Shown here piece after piece: positions 35,961 to 45,756 of a stretch of 64,000 bases of DNA (its first letter is position 1; the number at the start of each line of letters is the position of its first letter). Source of the DNA: Limosilactobacillus alvi (GTDB lineage Bacteria > Bacillota > Bacilli > Lactobacillales > Lactobacillaceae); the NCBI RefSeq assembly GCF_016900115.1, contig NZ_JACJJQ010000003.1:1-64000 (forward strand). Reading direction: 5' to 3'. A program made the translations under genes and the position numbers. A model generated the notes under the pieces. It ran no database searches. It saw nothing but the letters and a program-made list of their open reading frames with translations, and was not told the origin of the DNA.

Positions 35961-37031
35961 TTACACAGTAATCAGGTCCGTTGAGGCTTTAGTTAATACC
36001 TCACAACCGCCATGCGTAATTAAAAGGTCATCTTCAATTCGTACGCCAAACAAACCTGGTAAATAAATCCCTGGTTCAACAGTAATTACTTGGTTATGCT
36101 GCAAAACCACTTGTTTTGTAGCTGGCCCATAACTCGCAGGTAATTCATGAACCGTTAAGCCAATCCCATGACCCATTCCATGTTGAAATTCATCACCGTA
36201 ACCAGCTTCCTCAATTAAATGGCGACCAGCATAGTCAAGCTGATCACCATGCATTCCAGCTTGTGCCTTTTCAATCACGGCTTGCCGGGCTTGGTTAACT
36301 AACTTATAAACCGTTTTGAATTCAAAATCTGGTTCACCAACGGCAAAGGTCCGGGTCATATCAGCAGTATAACCATCAACAAAATATCCATAATCAAGCG
36401 TCACAACATCGCCCTTTTCGATCAACTTCTTTGAAGCTGTGGCATGCGGCTTGGCTGCATTTGCTCCTGAGGCAACAATGGTTGGAAAAGAAGCTTCGCT
36501 TGCGCCATGTTCTTTCATCCAAAAATCCAAATGGTTAGCAACTTCTAACTCTGACATTCCCGGTTTGACCATCCCCAAAACATATTCAAACCCTTGATCA
36601 TGCAAGGAAGCTGCGTGCCGCAAAGTTTCAACTTCCAGACTTTCCTTTTCAGCCCGATAATTCTCAACTAAATTCGTAAACGGTACGATATCCGCAACCA
36701 TAAGCTCATCTAATTGATCAAACAAGCCATAACTAATACTACTTTCAAAGCCGAGGACGGTTAAGCCCGATTTTTGCATTATTTCATTAACCGTCCCATA
36801 GTAATCACGGGTAATCATCCCAATAACTTCTCGATTATCAAATTCGCGAAGTGCTTCCGCATACCGATCATCAGTAATTAAAATAGCGGCCTTGGTTGTA
36901 ATTAAAAGTGCCCCGTCACCTTCGATTAGCGGAAAACCGGTTAGGTAAAAAAGATTTTCTTGATTGGTTACCAAAAAAGCATCAATATACAGGTCAGGCA
37001 GTCGTTTTTGAATTCGTTCAATTCGCGTCAT
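35961..37031 (-). CDS. pepP: M24-family Xaa-Pro aminopeptidase/dipeptidase
   Basis: Pita-bread metallopeptidase cleaving Xaa-Pro bonds, useful for peptide nutrition. Creatinase N-domain (1-125), catalytic domain with metal ligands in VVTLDYGYFVDGYTADMTRTF (Asp pair), HGMGHGIGLTVHELP (His), TVEPGIYLPGLFGVRIEDDLL (Glus; quoted as EPGIYLPGLFGVRIEDD). The ATG at 37029-37031 immediately follows the lepA stop with GAGGG upstream; 356 residues. In many Firmicutes efp follows this gene; here it does not. Confidence 0.94.
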   Translation of the reverse strand: MTRIERIQKRLPDLYIDAFLVTNQENLFYLTGFPLIEGDGALLITTKAAILITDDRYAEALREFDNREVIGMITRDYYGTVNEIMQKSGLTVLGFESSISYGLFDQLDELMVADIVPFTNLVENYRAEKESLEVETLRHAASLHDQGFEYVLGMVKPGMSELEVANHLDFWMKEHGASEASFPTIVASGANAAKPHATASKKLIEKGDVVTLDYGYFVDGYTADMTRTFAVGEPDFEFKTVYKLVNQARQAVIEKAQAGMHGDQLDYAGRHLIEEAGYGDEFQHGMGHGIGLTVHELPASYGPATKQVVLQHNQVITVEPGIYLPGLFGVRIEDDLLITHGGCEVLTKASTDLITV

Positions 37032-37032
37032 C

Positions 37033-38868
37033 CTATTTTCCCTCAATTTCTTCATCGGTTTGCAGGACGGCCATGAAGGCTTTTTGAGGGATTTCAACCT
37101 TTCCGACCGCCTTCATTCGTTTCTTCCCCCGTTTTTGCTTTTCCAGTAACTTGGCCCGCCGGTCAGGGTCACCAGTATGAATGCGCGCAGTAACATCTTT
37201 CCGATAAGCCTTAATGGTAGTCCGGGCAATAATTTTCGAGCCAATTGCGGCTTGAATTGGAATCTCAAAGTTTTGCCGCGGAATAATTTGTTTCAGCTTA
37301 ACCGCAATTTCCCTTCCTCGTTCTGCAGAGAAATCTCGGTGCGTAATAAAACTTAAAGCATCAACCCGGTCCCCATTCAAGAGGATATCAATCTTTACCA
37401 AGTCGCTGATCCGATAGTCATCAATTTCATAATCCAAGGAAGCATATCCATGAGTACTAGACTTTAACTTATCAAAAAAATCGTAAATAATTTCAGCCAG
37501 TGGAATATGATAGATCACATTAACTCGCGTATCACTCAGGTATTCCATCGTATCGAATTGGCCCCGCTTACGTTGGCAAAGTTCCATAACCGGCCCAACG
37601 TAATCATTTGGTACCATAATCGATGCTTTTACAAAAGGTTCTTTGATATCCTTAATTGCAGAAACATCAGGCATTTCAGCTGGATTCTCTACTTCTTTCG
37701 TTGTGCCATCATGAAGATCCACATGATAGGTTACGGATGGCGCAGTCGTAATTAGGTCGAGATCAAATTCCCGTTCAAGTCGTTCCTGAACCACATCCAT
37801 GTGTAGCAATCCGAGGAACCCACATCGGAAACCAAAGCCAAGTGCTTGTGAGGATTCAGGTTCAAAAGTCAAAGCAGCGTCATTCAGTTGAAGCTTCTCT
37901 AAGGCCTCCCGCAAATCATTAAACTTTGCATTATCGGTTGGATAAAGCCCAGCATACACCATTGGTGTCATTTGTCGGTAACCAGCTAAGGCTTCTTCCG
38001 TTGGGTGTGTTGCTGATGTCACAGTATCCCCGACTTGGGTATCCTTGATATCTTTAATTGCCGCTGTAATATAGCCAACATCACCAGCCATCAGAACATC
38101 TCGTTCAAGCGGCTTAGGCGAATTAATCCCGACTTCAGCCACTTCATACTCAGAACCGCTGTTCATAAGCTTTATTCGGTCGCCTTTTTTTACCGTTCCT
38201 TCAAAGATCCGGATTGAAAGGACCACTCCACGATAATCATCGTATTTAGAGTCAAAGATTAAGGCTTTTAATGGGGCCGTTAAGTCGCCAGTTGGGGCTG
38301 GCACATCCTTAACGATTTTTTCAAGTACCTGATCGACACCCAAACCAGTTTTGGCACTAATATCAACTGCCTCATCAGTTTCAAGCCCGATTTCATCTTC
38401 AATTTGCTCCCGAGTTCCTGCCGGATCAGCAGAAGGTAAATCTACCTTGTTAATGACTGGTAAAATTGATAGATCATTATCGAGGGCTAAATAAACATTG
38501 GCTAAAGTTTGGGCTTCGACCCCTTGAGTAGCGTCAACCACCAAAACAGCGCCTTCACAAGCAGCTAAAGACCGCGAAACTTCATATGAAAAGTCCACGT
38601 GGCCTGGGGTATCAATTAAATGGAAAATATAATCTTGCCCATCTTTGGCATGATAGGTTAAAGCAACCGCATTTAACTTGATGGTAATTCCTCGTTCCCG
38701 CTCTAGCGGCATATCATCAAGAATTTGGTTTTTCATTTCCCGTTTACTAATTGTATCCGTCATTTCCAATATTCGATCCGCTAAAGTTGACTTTCCGTGA
38801 TCGATATGGGCGACGATCGAAAAATTTCGGATCCGAGATTGCCGTTCTTTCATTGTTGCTAAATCCAT
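37033..38868 (-). CDS. lepA: Elongation factor 4 (LepA)
   Basis: Ribosome-associated GTPase thought to back-translocate or remodel ribosomes under ionic stress. 611 residues: [17 protein letters not shown] (P-loop, about 19-35), [12 protein letters not shown] (about 88), [10 protein letters not shown] (about 142), EF-Tu-like domain 2, EF-G domain III/V-like regions and the LepA-specific C-terminal domain with [20 protein letters not shown]. Full length. pepP starts right after the stop; a TGG-TATACT extended -10 lies about 50 bases upstream. Confidence 0.97.
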   Translation of the reverse strand: MDLATMKERQSRIRNFSIVAHIDHGKSTLADRILEMTDTISKREMKNQILDDMPLERERGITIKLNAVALTYHAKDGQDYIFHLIDTPGHVDFSYEVSRSLAACEGAVLVVDATQGVEAQTLANVYLALDNDLSILPVINKVDLPSADPAGTREQIEDEIGLETDEAVDISAKTGLGVDQVLEKIVKDVPAPTGDLTAPLKALIFDSKYDDYRGVVLSIRIFEGTVKKGDRIKLMNSGSEYEVAEVGINSPKPLERDVLMAGDVGYITAAIKDIKDTQVGDTVTSATHPTEEALAGYRQMTPMVYAGLYPTDNAKFNDLREALEKLQLNDAALTFEPESSQALGFGFRCGFLGLLHMDVVQERLEREFDLDLITTAPSVTYHVDLHDGTTKEVENPAEMPDVSAIKDIKEPFVKASIMVPNDYVGPVMELCQRKRGQFDTMEYLSDTRVNVIYHIPLAEIIYDFFDKLKSSTHGYASLDYEIDDYRISDLVKIDILLNGDRVDALSFITHRDFSAERGREIAVKLKQIIPRQNFEIPIQAAIGSKIIARTTIKAYRKDVTARIHTGDPDRRAKLLEKQKRGKKRMKAVGKVEIPQKAFMAVLQTDEEIEGK

Positions 38869-38936
38869 TTTCTCCGCTCACTTTCAATTAAACTATCTAA
38901 TTATTTAGTATACCAAAGATTACAATGGAATAGAAA

Positions 38937-38969
38937 AAGCTGAGTGAAACTTTTCGTCTCAACTCAGCC
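38937..38969 (-). terminator. Terminator of the heat-shock operon
   Basis: Minus-strand GCTGAGT and ACTCAGC with a 15-base loop followed by TTTTTC, 6 bases after the dnaJ stop. Ends the hrcA-grpE-dnaK-dnaJ transcript. Confidence 0.8.
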
Positions 38970-38974
38970 TTAAC

Positions 38975-40120
38975 TTATTTTTCATCAAAGGCATCCCGTA
39001 ACTTATCGAAAAAGCCGCCTTTATAGCCTTTGACGTGTTCACCAGAAGCAGCCGCAAAGGCCATTAAAGCTTCCTTTTGCCGCTTATTAAGATTTTTAGG
39101 GGTCTTAACGTGAATCGTTACGTGTTCATCCCCAGTTCCTTTGCCATTAATAAATGGGACTCCCTTGCCGCGAAGACGGAAATTAGTTTCCGACTCAGTT
39201 CCAGCAGGAATTTTTAAGTCAACATCACCATGGACCGTTTTAACTTTAATCTTGTCCCCAAGGGCTGCTTGGGTAAAGGAAATATCTTGGTCGACATAGA
39301 TTGTCGTCCCATCCCGACGGAAGTCACGACTTGGGGTAACTCGGAAGAGGATATAAAGGTCACCGTATGGGCCACCGTTTTGGCCAACCTCACCTTGACC
39401 TTGTAATCGCAATTGTTGACCATCATCGACCCCAGCTGGGACCTTAACCTTCAATTCATGCCGTTCGCTAACATGACCTTGGCCATGACACTTTGCACAT
39501 TGATCACCTGGACGAACTTCTTGACCCGTCCCATGACAAGTTGGACAAACTTCTTGCGACTGCATCATTCCCATCATCGTCTGACGCTGATGCAAGATGA
39601 AGCCTTGCCCACCACATTGGTGACAAGTTACTGGACTCTTACCAGGCTTAGCACCAGTCCCGTGACATACATCACATTGGGTATCCCGCGTATACTTAAT
39701 GGTGGTTTGCTTACCCTTAATGGCTTCCATAAAATCAAGGGTCATCGTATATTGCAAATCTCGACCTTGTTGAGGCGCTCGGGGATCCCGCCGCCGACCA
39801 GCACCACCAAAGAGATCACCAAACAGATCAGAAAAATCACTGAATCCTTGAGCCCCGCCGAATCCTTGGTTACCAAAGCCTTGACCACCAAAACCTCCTT
39901 GGGGACCAGCTGAACCAAATTGATCATATTGGGCCCGCTTTTGCGAATCACTTAAAGTTTCGTAGGCTTCGTTGATATCCTTAAACTTTTGCTCAGCCCC
40001 CGGTTCATGGTTAACATCCGGGTGGTACTTGGCTGCTAATTTCCGGTAAGCCCGTTTAATTTCAGCTTCAGAAGCGTCCTTTTTGACCCCTAAAATATCA
40101 TAGTAGTCTTTTTCTGCCAT
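38975..40120 (-). CDS. dnaJ: Chaperone DnaJ (Hsp40)
   Basis: Co-chaperone that stimulates DnaK ATPase and delivers clients. 381 residues: J domain (1-70) with the HPD motif in [11 protein letters not shown]; Gly/Phe-rich linker ([18 protein letters not shown]); four zinc motifs [32 protein letters not shown] (about 150-220); C-terminal substrate-binding domains. Last gene of the hrcA operon. A weak hairpin (40145-40169) lies before it. Confidence 0.98.
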   Translation of the reverse strand: MAEKDYYDILGVKKDASEAEIKRAYRKLAAKYHPDVNHEPGAEQKFKDINEAYETLSDSQKRAQYDQFGSAGPQGGFGGQGFGNQGFGGAQGFSDFSDLFGDLFGGAGRRRDPRAPQQGRDLQYTMTLDFMEAIKGKQTTIKYTRDTQCDVCHGTGAKPGKSPVTCHQCGGQGFILHQRQTMMGMMQSQEVCPTCHGTGQEVRPGDQCAKCHGQGHVSERHELKVKVPAGVDDGQQLRLQGQGEVGQNGGPYGDLYILFRVTPSRDFRRDGTTIYVDQDISFTQAALGDKIKVKTVHGDVDLKIPAGTESETNFRLRGKGVPFINGKGTGDEHVTIHVKTPKNLNKRQKEALMAFAAASGEHVKGYKGGFFDKLRDAFDEK

Positions 40121-40144
40121 TCTTTTTCCCCGCTTTTAATTCAC

Positions 40145-40169
40145 AAAAGAGGTTGGGCAAAACTCAACC
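40145..40169 (-). terminator. Weak hairpin between dnaK and dnaJ
   Basis: Minus-strand AGGTTGAG and the complementary CCAACCT with a short loop followed by CTTTTG. Probably a partial terminator or processing site lowering dnaJ relative to dnaK. Confidence 0.5.
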
Positions 40170-40184
40170 TCCTAAGCAATTTAA

Positions 40185-42044
40185 CTATTTCTTGTCGTCT
40201 GGGTTAACTTCTTCAAAGTCACCGTCCACGGTCTTACCGTCATCGTTACCCTTTTGGTTGTCATTACCAGAAGTTGGGTTACCTTGAGCACCACCATTTT
40301 GTTGTTGTGCTTGTTGGTATAACTTAACCGTCAAGTCTTGGATAATCTTATTCAAATCGTCCTTCTTCGTCTTCATTGCTTCGATGTCGTTTGCATCCTT
40401 AGCCTTTTGAAGAGCTTCCTTAGCATCCTTAGCTTTTTTAATTTCGTCTGCTGATACCTTACCATCAAGTTCTTTTAAGGTCTTATCAGTTTGGAAGAGC
40501 AGCTGATCGGTTTCGTTGCGAACATCTGCTTCTTCCTTCTTCTTCTTATCAGCTTCGGCGTTAGCTTCGGCATCCTTCTTCATCCGTTCGATTTCTTCAT
40601 CCGACAAACCAGAGTTAGACTTGATAGTAATGTTTTGCTTCTTGTGGGTTCCTTGATCTTCGGCAGAAACATTAACAATCCCGTTCTTATCAATATCGAA
40701 GGTAACCTTGATTTGCGGAACCCCACGTGGTGCAGGTGGAATATCCGTTAATTGGAAGTTACCAAGCGTCTTGTTATCGGCTGCCATTGGCCGCTCACCT
40801 TGAAGAACATGAATATCAACTGCTGGTTGATTATCGGCGGCCGTTGAGAAAATTTGACTCTTTGAAGTTGGAATCGTCGTGTTCCGATCAATCAACTTCG
40901 TGAAAACGCCACCCATAGTTTCAATCCCAAGGGAAAGTGGTGTAACGTCAAGTAAAACAACATCCTTAACATCACCTGTTAAGACCCCACCTTGCACAGC
41001 AGCCCCAAGGGCAACGGCTTCATCTGGGTTAATGGAGTGGTTAGGTTCCTTTCCAGTTAATTCCTTAACCATTTCTTGAACGGCTGGAATCCGGGTTGAA
41101 CCACCATTAAGGATAACTTCATCAATATCACTAAATGAAAGATCTGCATCCTTCATGGCATTCAAAACTGGTTGCTTCGTCCGTTCAACCAAGTCATTCG
41201 TAAGTTGGTTGAATTGTGCCCGAGTCAAAGTCTTTTCCAAGTGTAATGGGCCATTTTCACCAGAAGTAATAAATGGTAAGCTGATTTGAGCTTCTTGAAC
41301 TCCAGAAAGGTCCTTCTTTGCCTTTTCAGCAGCGTCCTTCAACCGTTGAAGCGCCATTTTATCTTGAGAAAGATCAATACCATTTTCAGCCTTGAAGTCA
41401 TCAACTAACCAATCCATGATCTTTTGATCGAAGTCATCCCCACCAAGGTGAGTATCACCGTTCGTGGAAAGAACTTGGAAGACCCCATCCCCAAGTTCAA
41501 GGATGGAAACATCAAAAGTTCCCCCACCAAGGTCATAAACTAAAATCTTTTCATCCTTGTCTTGCTTATCAAGCCCGTAAGCGAGAGAAGAAGCAGTTGG
41601 TTCGTTGATGATTCGCTTAACATCTAACCCAGCAATCTTACCGGCATCCTTAGTAGCTTGCCGTTGAGCGTCATTGAAGTAGGCCGGAACGGTAATCACC
41701 GCTTGCGTAACCGTATCACCAATATAATCTTCAGCATACTTCTTGATGTATTGCAAAATCATTGCTGAGATTTCTTGTGGGGTGTACTTTTTACCTTCAA
41801 TATCAACTGTGTAACCAGCTTCCCCCATGTGACTCTTAATGGACTTAACCGTGTTAGGGTTCGTTATCGCTTGCCGTTTTGCGACTTCTCCAACTTGAAC
41901 TTCGCCGTTCTTAAATGAAACCACAGATGGAGTAGTCCGTCCCCCTTCAGGGTTGGTGATAATCTTTGGTTCGTTACCTTCCATGACGGCAACGGCAGAG
42001 TTAGTAGTACCAAGGTCGATACCAATAATCTTATTACTTGCCAT
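40185..42044 (-). CDS. dnaK: Chaperone DnaK (Hsp70)
   Basis: ATP-dependent folding chaperone. 619 residues: NBD with [17 protein letters not shown] (6-22), [30 protein letters not shown] and [14 protein letters not shown]; substrate-binding domain from about 385; helical lid; disordered Gly/Asn/Gln/Asp tail ending [13 protein letters not shown]. The gap in the NBD compared with Gram-negative DnaK is the usual Gram-positive form. grpE is 24 bases upstream. Confidence 0.98.
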   Translation of the reverse strand: MASNKIIGIDLGTTNSAVAVMEGNEPKIITNPEGGRTTPSVVSFKNGEVQVGEVAKRQAITNPNTVKSIKSHMGEAGYTVDIEGKKYTPQEISAMILQYIKKYAEDYIGDTVTQAVITVPAYFNDAQRQATKDAGKIAGLDVKRIINEPTASSLAYGLDKQDKDEKILVYDLGGGTFDVSILELGDGVFQVLSTNGDTHLGGDDFDQKIMDWLVDDFKAENGIDLSQDKMALQRLKDAAEKAKKDLSGVQEAQISLPFITSGENGPLHLEKTLTRAQFNQLTNDLVERTKQPVLNAMKDADLSFSDIDEVILNGGSTRIPAVQEMVKELTGKEPNHSINPDEAVALGAAVQGGVLTGDVKDVVLLDVTPLSLGIETMGGVFTKLIDRNTTIPTSKSQIFSTAADNQPAVDIHVLQGERPMAADNKTLGNFQLTDIPPAPRGVPQIKVTFDIDKNGIVNVSAEDQGTHKKQNITIKSNSGLSDEEIERMKKDAEANAEADKKKKEEADVRNETDQLLFQTDKTLKELDGKVSADEIKKAKDAKEALQKAKDANDIEAMKTKKDDLNKIIQDLTVKLYQQAQQQNGGAQGNPTSGNDNQKGNDDGKTVDGDFEEVNPDDKK

Positions 42045-42068
42045 TTTTTTACCTTCTTTATTTTTTAT

Positions 42069-42647
42069 TTATTGTGCAACAATGACCATTGCCGGCCGCA
42101 TTACCCGGTCCTTTAGCATATAGCCAGCTTGCAAAACCTTAACAACCGTTTCCGGCTTTTGACCATCCTCAACCGGTACCGTCTGAACCGCTTGGGAGGT
42201 TTGGGGATCGAAAGGCTTGTTTAAAGCTTCGATTTCAGTAACCCCATGTTCCTTCAACGCTTGTTCCAAATGATCGTGGACCATTTGAATGCCCTTCTTT
42301 AATTGTTTTCCGGCATCATCGGAAACTTCAATTTGGAGAGCCCGCTTTAAATTATCCAAAACCGGCAAAATGCCTTTAACCAAATCTTGCCCGTCATACT
42401 TGAGTAAGCTTTCCCGTTCCTTATTAAAACGCTTGGTCATGTTTTGAATTTCTGCTTCTGCCCGTAAGTACTGATCATCTTTTGTACTTACGTCAGCCTG
42501 CAGCTTTTCAATTTGTGCTTTTAAAATCGTCACTTGATCATCGGCGGTTGGCTTCGTTTTTGCTTGATCTGACTTAGCCTTAACTTGGTCCGTCGCTTGA
42601 TCTTGTTTTTCTTCGACTGGTTTTGTCGATTCTTCTTTCTTTGCCAT
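42069..42647 (-). CDS. grpE: Nucleotide exchange factor GrpE
   Basis: Dimeric exchange factor for DnaK. 192 residues: charged disordered N terminus (1-45), long coiled coil (VTILKAQIEKLQADVSTKDDQ region), the family segment RFNKERESLLKYDGQDLVKGILP, and a C-terminal beta domain ending MLKDRVMRPAMVIVAQ. Starts 10 bases after hrcA. Confidence 0.97.
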   Translation of the reverse strand: MAKKEESTKPVEEKQDQATDQVKAKSDQAKTKPTADDQVTILKAQIEKLQADVSTKDDQYLRAEAEIQNMTKRFNKERESLLKYDGQDLVKGILPVLDNLKRALQIEVSDDAGKQLKKGIQMVHDHLEQALKEHGVTEIEALNKPFDPQTSQAVQTVPVEDGQKPETVVKVLQAGYMLKDRVMRPAMVIVAQ

Positions 42648-42657
42648 TTAATCCCTC

Positions 42658-43707
42658 CTAAGAATCATAATAATGATGATAGTAGTTTAGTAACCGTTTT
42701 GCAAGTTCGTGCCGAAAAGCATCGACTAACCCAATCGTGCGGGAATACGACATCGTGGTTGGTCCGAGGACAGCAACGATGCCTTCGCCAAATTGATCAA
42801 CTTGATACTTAGCCGTAATCAAAGAATAATTATCTAACAACTTATCCTTTGCAATTTCAGAACCAATTTTAACGGTGATCCCATTTTCACTCGTATCAGT
42901 ATCAATAATTGAAGAGAGCCGGTCACTTTGATCAAGTAATTCATAAACAGCCTTCATGGCCTTTGCATCTTGATGCGTATCGATTCCCAATAGGTTAAAC
43001 CGACCACCAACGTAGAAACGCTCCCCCGAAGCTTGATTAACAATACTATCAAAAATTCTTAAAAAGCCTTCTGGTTGTTGTAAATAATCAGTTATTTGAA
43101 CCGGGATATCTTCTTGCAATCGTTTAATGACCTCTGTTAAGGGTAAACCAACGAGTTGGTCATTGATTAAACGAATCACTGCTTCAACTGCTTCAGGCTC
43201 AACTCGCTTTGGAATTGTAAAAGCTTGACTTTCAACCTCACCACTATCCGTAACCAAAATAGCCAAAACCCGAGCATTCCCCAACGGAACCAAACGAAAA
43301 CCGCTTAATTTAACGTTTTGCTGTTCAGGTTTTAAGGTAAAGGCCGTGTAAGAGGTCAAGTTTGAGAGAATTTCCGCAGAATGGGAAACAATCTCATCAA
43401 TTTTTTGAAACTCGGTCCCCAAGGAATTATGAATCATTGCCGAATCATTTTCGGAAATTGCTGTCGGATCAAGTAAATAATCGACATAATAACGATAGCC
43501 CTTTTTAGAAGGGACTCGTCCAGAGGAAGAATGCTCTTTTTTAACAAGTCCTTCATGCTCTAAAACTACCATTTCATTTCGAATCGTAGCTGAACTAACC
43601 TTAATTGGCAGTTCCTGTGCTAATAACTTTGATCCAACTGGTTGACCAGATACGGTAAACTGACGTACAATCGCCTGGAGGATCAACTCTTGACGTTGTG
43701 TTAGCAT
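42658..43707 (-). CDS. hrcA: Heat-inducible repressor HrcA
   Basis: Repressor that binds CIRCE and is kept active by GroE. N-terminal winged helix (LTQRQELILQAIVRQF, KVSSATIRNEMVVLEHEGLV, about 30-50) and GAF-like dimerisation domain. The start is the ATG at 43705-43707 with AAGGA 9 bases upstream, downstream of CIRCE; a longer frame would start inside the operator. 349 residues. First gene of its own operon, so autoregulated. Confidence 0.97.
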   Translation of the reverse strand: MLTQRQELILQAIVRQFTVSGQPVGSKLLAQELPIKVSSATIRNEMVVLEHEGLVKKEHSSSGRVPSKKGYRYYVDYLLDPTAISENDSAMIHNSLGTEFQKIDEIVSHSAEILSNLTSYTAFTLKPEQQNVKLSGFRLVPLGNARVLAILVTDSGEVESQAFTIPKRVEPEAVEAVIRLINDQLVGLPLTEVIKRLQEDIPVQITDYLQQPEGFLRIFDSIVNQASGERFYVGGRFNLLGIDTHQDAKAMKAVYELLDQSDRLSSIIDTDTSENGITVKIGSEIAKDKLLDNYSLITAKYQVDQFGEGIVAVLGPTTMSYSRTIGLVDAFRHELAKRLLNYYHHYYDS

Positions 43708-43721
43708 GTCATCACTTCCTT

Positions 43722-43748
43722 TTAGCACTTCCAGTTGCTAAGTGCTAA
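43722..43748. promoter_or_regulatory. CIRCE operator (HrcA binding site)
   Basis: TTAGCACTT (43722-43730), nine bases, AAGTGCTAA (43740-43748): a perfect 9-9-9 CIRCE dyad (consensus TTAGCACTC-N9-GAGTGCTAA, one symmetric change in each arm). It lies 14 bases before the hrcA start and downstream of that promoter, in the leader. It also covers the possible -35 of the divergent gene at 43819. Confidence 0.95.
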
Positions 43749-43759
43749 ATACAATTAAT

Positions 43760-43788
43760 AATATACCAACCAAAATAGTAAAAGTCAA
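43760..43788 (-). promoter_or_regulatory. Promoter of the hrcA operon
   Basis: Minus-strand TTGACT (43783-43788), 17 bases, TATATT (43760-43765). Transcription would start just upstream of CIRCE, the standard vegetative-promoter-plus-operator layout. Confidence 0.85.
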
Positions 43789-43818
43789 TAAAAGTCAAAA
43801 CCTTTTGGAGAAAAATTT

Positions 43819-44190
43819 ATGGTAAAAAAATCACAACGTTTTATTCAACCCCACTCAGCCAAAGAAGCAATGCTCTTAATTCAAAAACTCTTTAATCAAT
43901 ATCGAAACGCTCCCTTGACTCAAGAACTTTTAAATTACCATCTCAACCTTTTGCAACGTCTCCAAGGTGATATTAAAGCAGCAACTATTAAGGAAAATAA
44001 TTCTAAACAACTGGCTGATCTTGAAGAAATGACCCGGGTGATGCAATCCTGGAGTGGTATTCGCTTTACTGGGAAACCCTTTCCTGGCAAGCTTCGTCAT
44101 TTTCACCTTGTAACTAGTCCCCAACAGCACTTTAAACGTCAAGTTCATAAAATGCATGGCAACGGTAGCCACCGGGCAAGCCGTCACTAA
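43819..44190 (+). CDS. Hypothetical basic protein, divergent from hrcA
   Basis: 123 residues, start ATG 43819 with GGAG 8 bases upstream. Highly basic, mostly helical by appearance in residues 10-85 (SAKEAMLLIQKLFNQYRNAP, LNYHLNLLQRLQGD), then a Gly/Pro turn and a His/Lys/Arg-rich tail. No recognised domain, signal peptide or membrane segment. It shares the 110-bp region with hrcA, including CIRCE, and is followed by a bidirectional terminator, so it looks like a real single-gene unit rather than antisense noise. Confidence 0.65.
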   Translation: MVKKSQRFIQPHSAKEAMLLIQKLFNQYRNAPLTQELLNYHLNLLQRLQGDIKAATIKENNSKQLADLEEMTRVMQSWSGIRFTGKPFPGKLRHFHLVTSPQQHFKRQVHKMHGNGSHRASRH

Positions 44191-44227
44191 TAATAAATCA
44201 AAACTCTAAAGCATCATCAAAAAATAA

Positions 44228-44266
44228 AAGCCAGGGCTAAGTTCATCGCTGAATTTGCTCTGGCTA
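44228..44266. terminator. Bidirectional terminator between the orphan gene and murE
   Basis: AAGCCAGGGC pairs with GCTCTGGCTA-side bases around a 19-base loop that itself pairs partly (AAGTTC/GAATTT). A-rich to the left and T-rich on the minus strand (TTTTATTTTTTG). Serves murE (minus) and the plus-strand gene at 43819. Confidence 0.75.
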
Positions 44267-44274
44267 ATTTATTG

Positions 44275-45735
44275 CTACTTTGCAATTCCCGTTAAAGTTG
44301 GCAATTTGGCTCTTAATGCCGCTGTAGCAATCTCAAAATCATCAAAGTGATACTTGGTTTGGCCGATTTGTTGGTAAGTTTCATGGCCCTTACCAGCGAT
44401 CAAGACTACATCCCCTGGCTGAGCAAGGCGAATTGCTTTTTGAATAGCTTGTTCCCGGTCATAAATTACTAATGGTTGACGTTGATTATTGCTGACCCCC
44501 TTTAGCATTGCAGCCATAATTTGGTGGGGATCTTCGTTTCGGGGGTTATCCATAGTGAAAATGGCCTGGCTACTATTGATAGTTGCAATCTGAGCCATCA
44601 TTGGTCGTTTTGGGGCATCCCGATCACCACCACAGCCAATCACACAATAGACTTTACGTTGTGCAAATTGGTTCAAGGTTTCCATTACCTTTTTAAGGTC
44701 GTCAGGGGTATGAGCGTAGTCAACAATCACGGTAATTCCCGTTGTCGTTGGTACTAACTGGAACCGCCCTTTTACCCCATGAACATTCTTGAGGGAATTA
44801 ATTGCGTCTTGAATCGCAATCCCCGAAGCGAAGGCGGTTGCAATTGCGGCTAAACAATTATAGACATTGAATTGGCCAACTAAGGGGACCGTTACAGTAT
44901 AGGTTTGATTAAAGGCAACTAACTTAAATTCTACCCCATGCATACTTAAATGGAGCTGTTCCGCACGAAAATCAGCAGTTGGTGCTAGTCCGTAAGTTAA
45001 AACTTGGGCGGGAGTATAAGCCGCAAATTCACAACCTACTGGATCATCTTGGTTAATTACCGCCACCTTATCAGGACCTAATTGGCTGAATAAAAGACTT
45101 TTAGCCAATTTATATTGTGCCATTGTATGGTGGTATGCTAAGTGATCTTCAGAAAAATTTGTGAAAACCGCAACCTTAAAATCAATCTTCCGCACCCGTT
45201 CTTGAACAAGGGCAATCGAAGAAACTTCCATAGCAACGGTTTGAACCTTCTCATCTACCATTTCCCGTAGCCGACGTTGAATAGTCAGTGCATCTGGCGT
45301 CGTGTTGACGGTTGGAAAGGTTTGCTGACCTATTTTTTGATACAATGTCCCAATTAAACCGGTTAATTGGTCTTGATCCCGAAAAATTTTTTCAATCAGA
45401 TGCGTTACGGTTGTCTTACCATTCGTACCGGTTACCCCAATCACTTGTAAACGGCGACTCGGTTGTCCGTAAAAATTAGCCGCTAATTCAGCAAGGGCAC
45501 GGTGAGTGTCATGAACATATACTACCGGAACATTTGCCTCAACCATTTCTTGAGCAACGATTAGCCGTGCTCCCTTTGCAATTGCTTGACCGATAAGTCG
45601 ATGGCCATCAATCCGACTTCCTTTAATTGCCACAAAAACCGCTCCCGGACGTACTTTTCGGGTATCCTGGGTTAATTCAGAAACCTCAAAATCAGTAAAG
45701 TTAACCGGATCCAAGCGACAATATTTTAAAGGCAT
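44275..45735 (-). CDS. murE: UDP-N-acetylmuramyl-tripeptide synthetase MurE
   Basis: Cytoplasmic Mur ligase adding the third amino acid to UDP-MurNAc-L-Ala-D-Glu. 486 residues: N domain to about 95; VIGVTGTNGKTTVTHLIEKIF (P-loop, about 98; core GTNGKTTVTH), NTTPDALTIQRRL, MEVSSIAL, FTNFSEDHLAYH; C domain with VDYAHTPDDLKK and FTMDNPRNEDPHQIM. The DNPR motif is that of meso-DAP-adding enzymes in E. coli and Bacillus; Lys-adding enzymes usually differ there. Third gene of an asnB-aspartokinase-murE series. The substrate is inferred, not proven. Confidence 0.93.
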   Translation of the reverse strand: MPLKYCRLDPVNFTDFEVSELTQDTRKVRPGAVFVAIKGSRIDGHRLIGQAIAKGARLIVAQEMVEANVPVVYVHDTHRALAELAANFYGQPSRRLQVIGVTGTNGKTTVTHLIEKIFRDQDQLTGLIGTLYQKIGQQTFPTVNTTPDALTIQRRLREMVDEKVQTVAMEVSSIALVQERVRKIDFKVAVFTNFSEDHLAYHHTMAQYKLAKSLLFSQLGPDKVAVINQDDPVGCEFAAYTPAQVLTYGLAPTADFRAEQLHLSMHGVEFKLVAFNQTYTVTVPLVGQFNVYNCLAAIATAFASGIAIQDAINSLKNVHGVKGRFQLVPTTTGITVIVDYAHTPDDLKKVMETLNQFAQRKVYCVIGCGGDRDAPKRPMMAQIATINSSQAIFTMDNPRNEDPHQIMAAMLKGVSNNQRQPLVIYDREQAIQKAIRLAQPGDVVLIAGKGHETYQQIGQTKYHFDDFEIATAALRAKLPTLTGIAK

Positions 45736-45756
45736 TATTAATTACTTTGCTAACAT

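Noticed and set aside
39413-39913. Plus-strand open frame of 166 codons inside dnaJ
   Set aside because: Antisense shadow of the repetitive zinc-finger and Gly-rich part of dnaJ; no RBS or family features.
43930-44187. Minus-strand 85-codon frame opposite the orphan gene at 43819
   Set aside because: The plus-strand gene has a proper RBS and terminator; the minus frame has neither.
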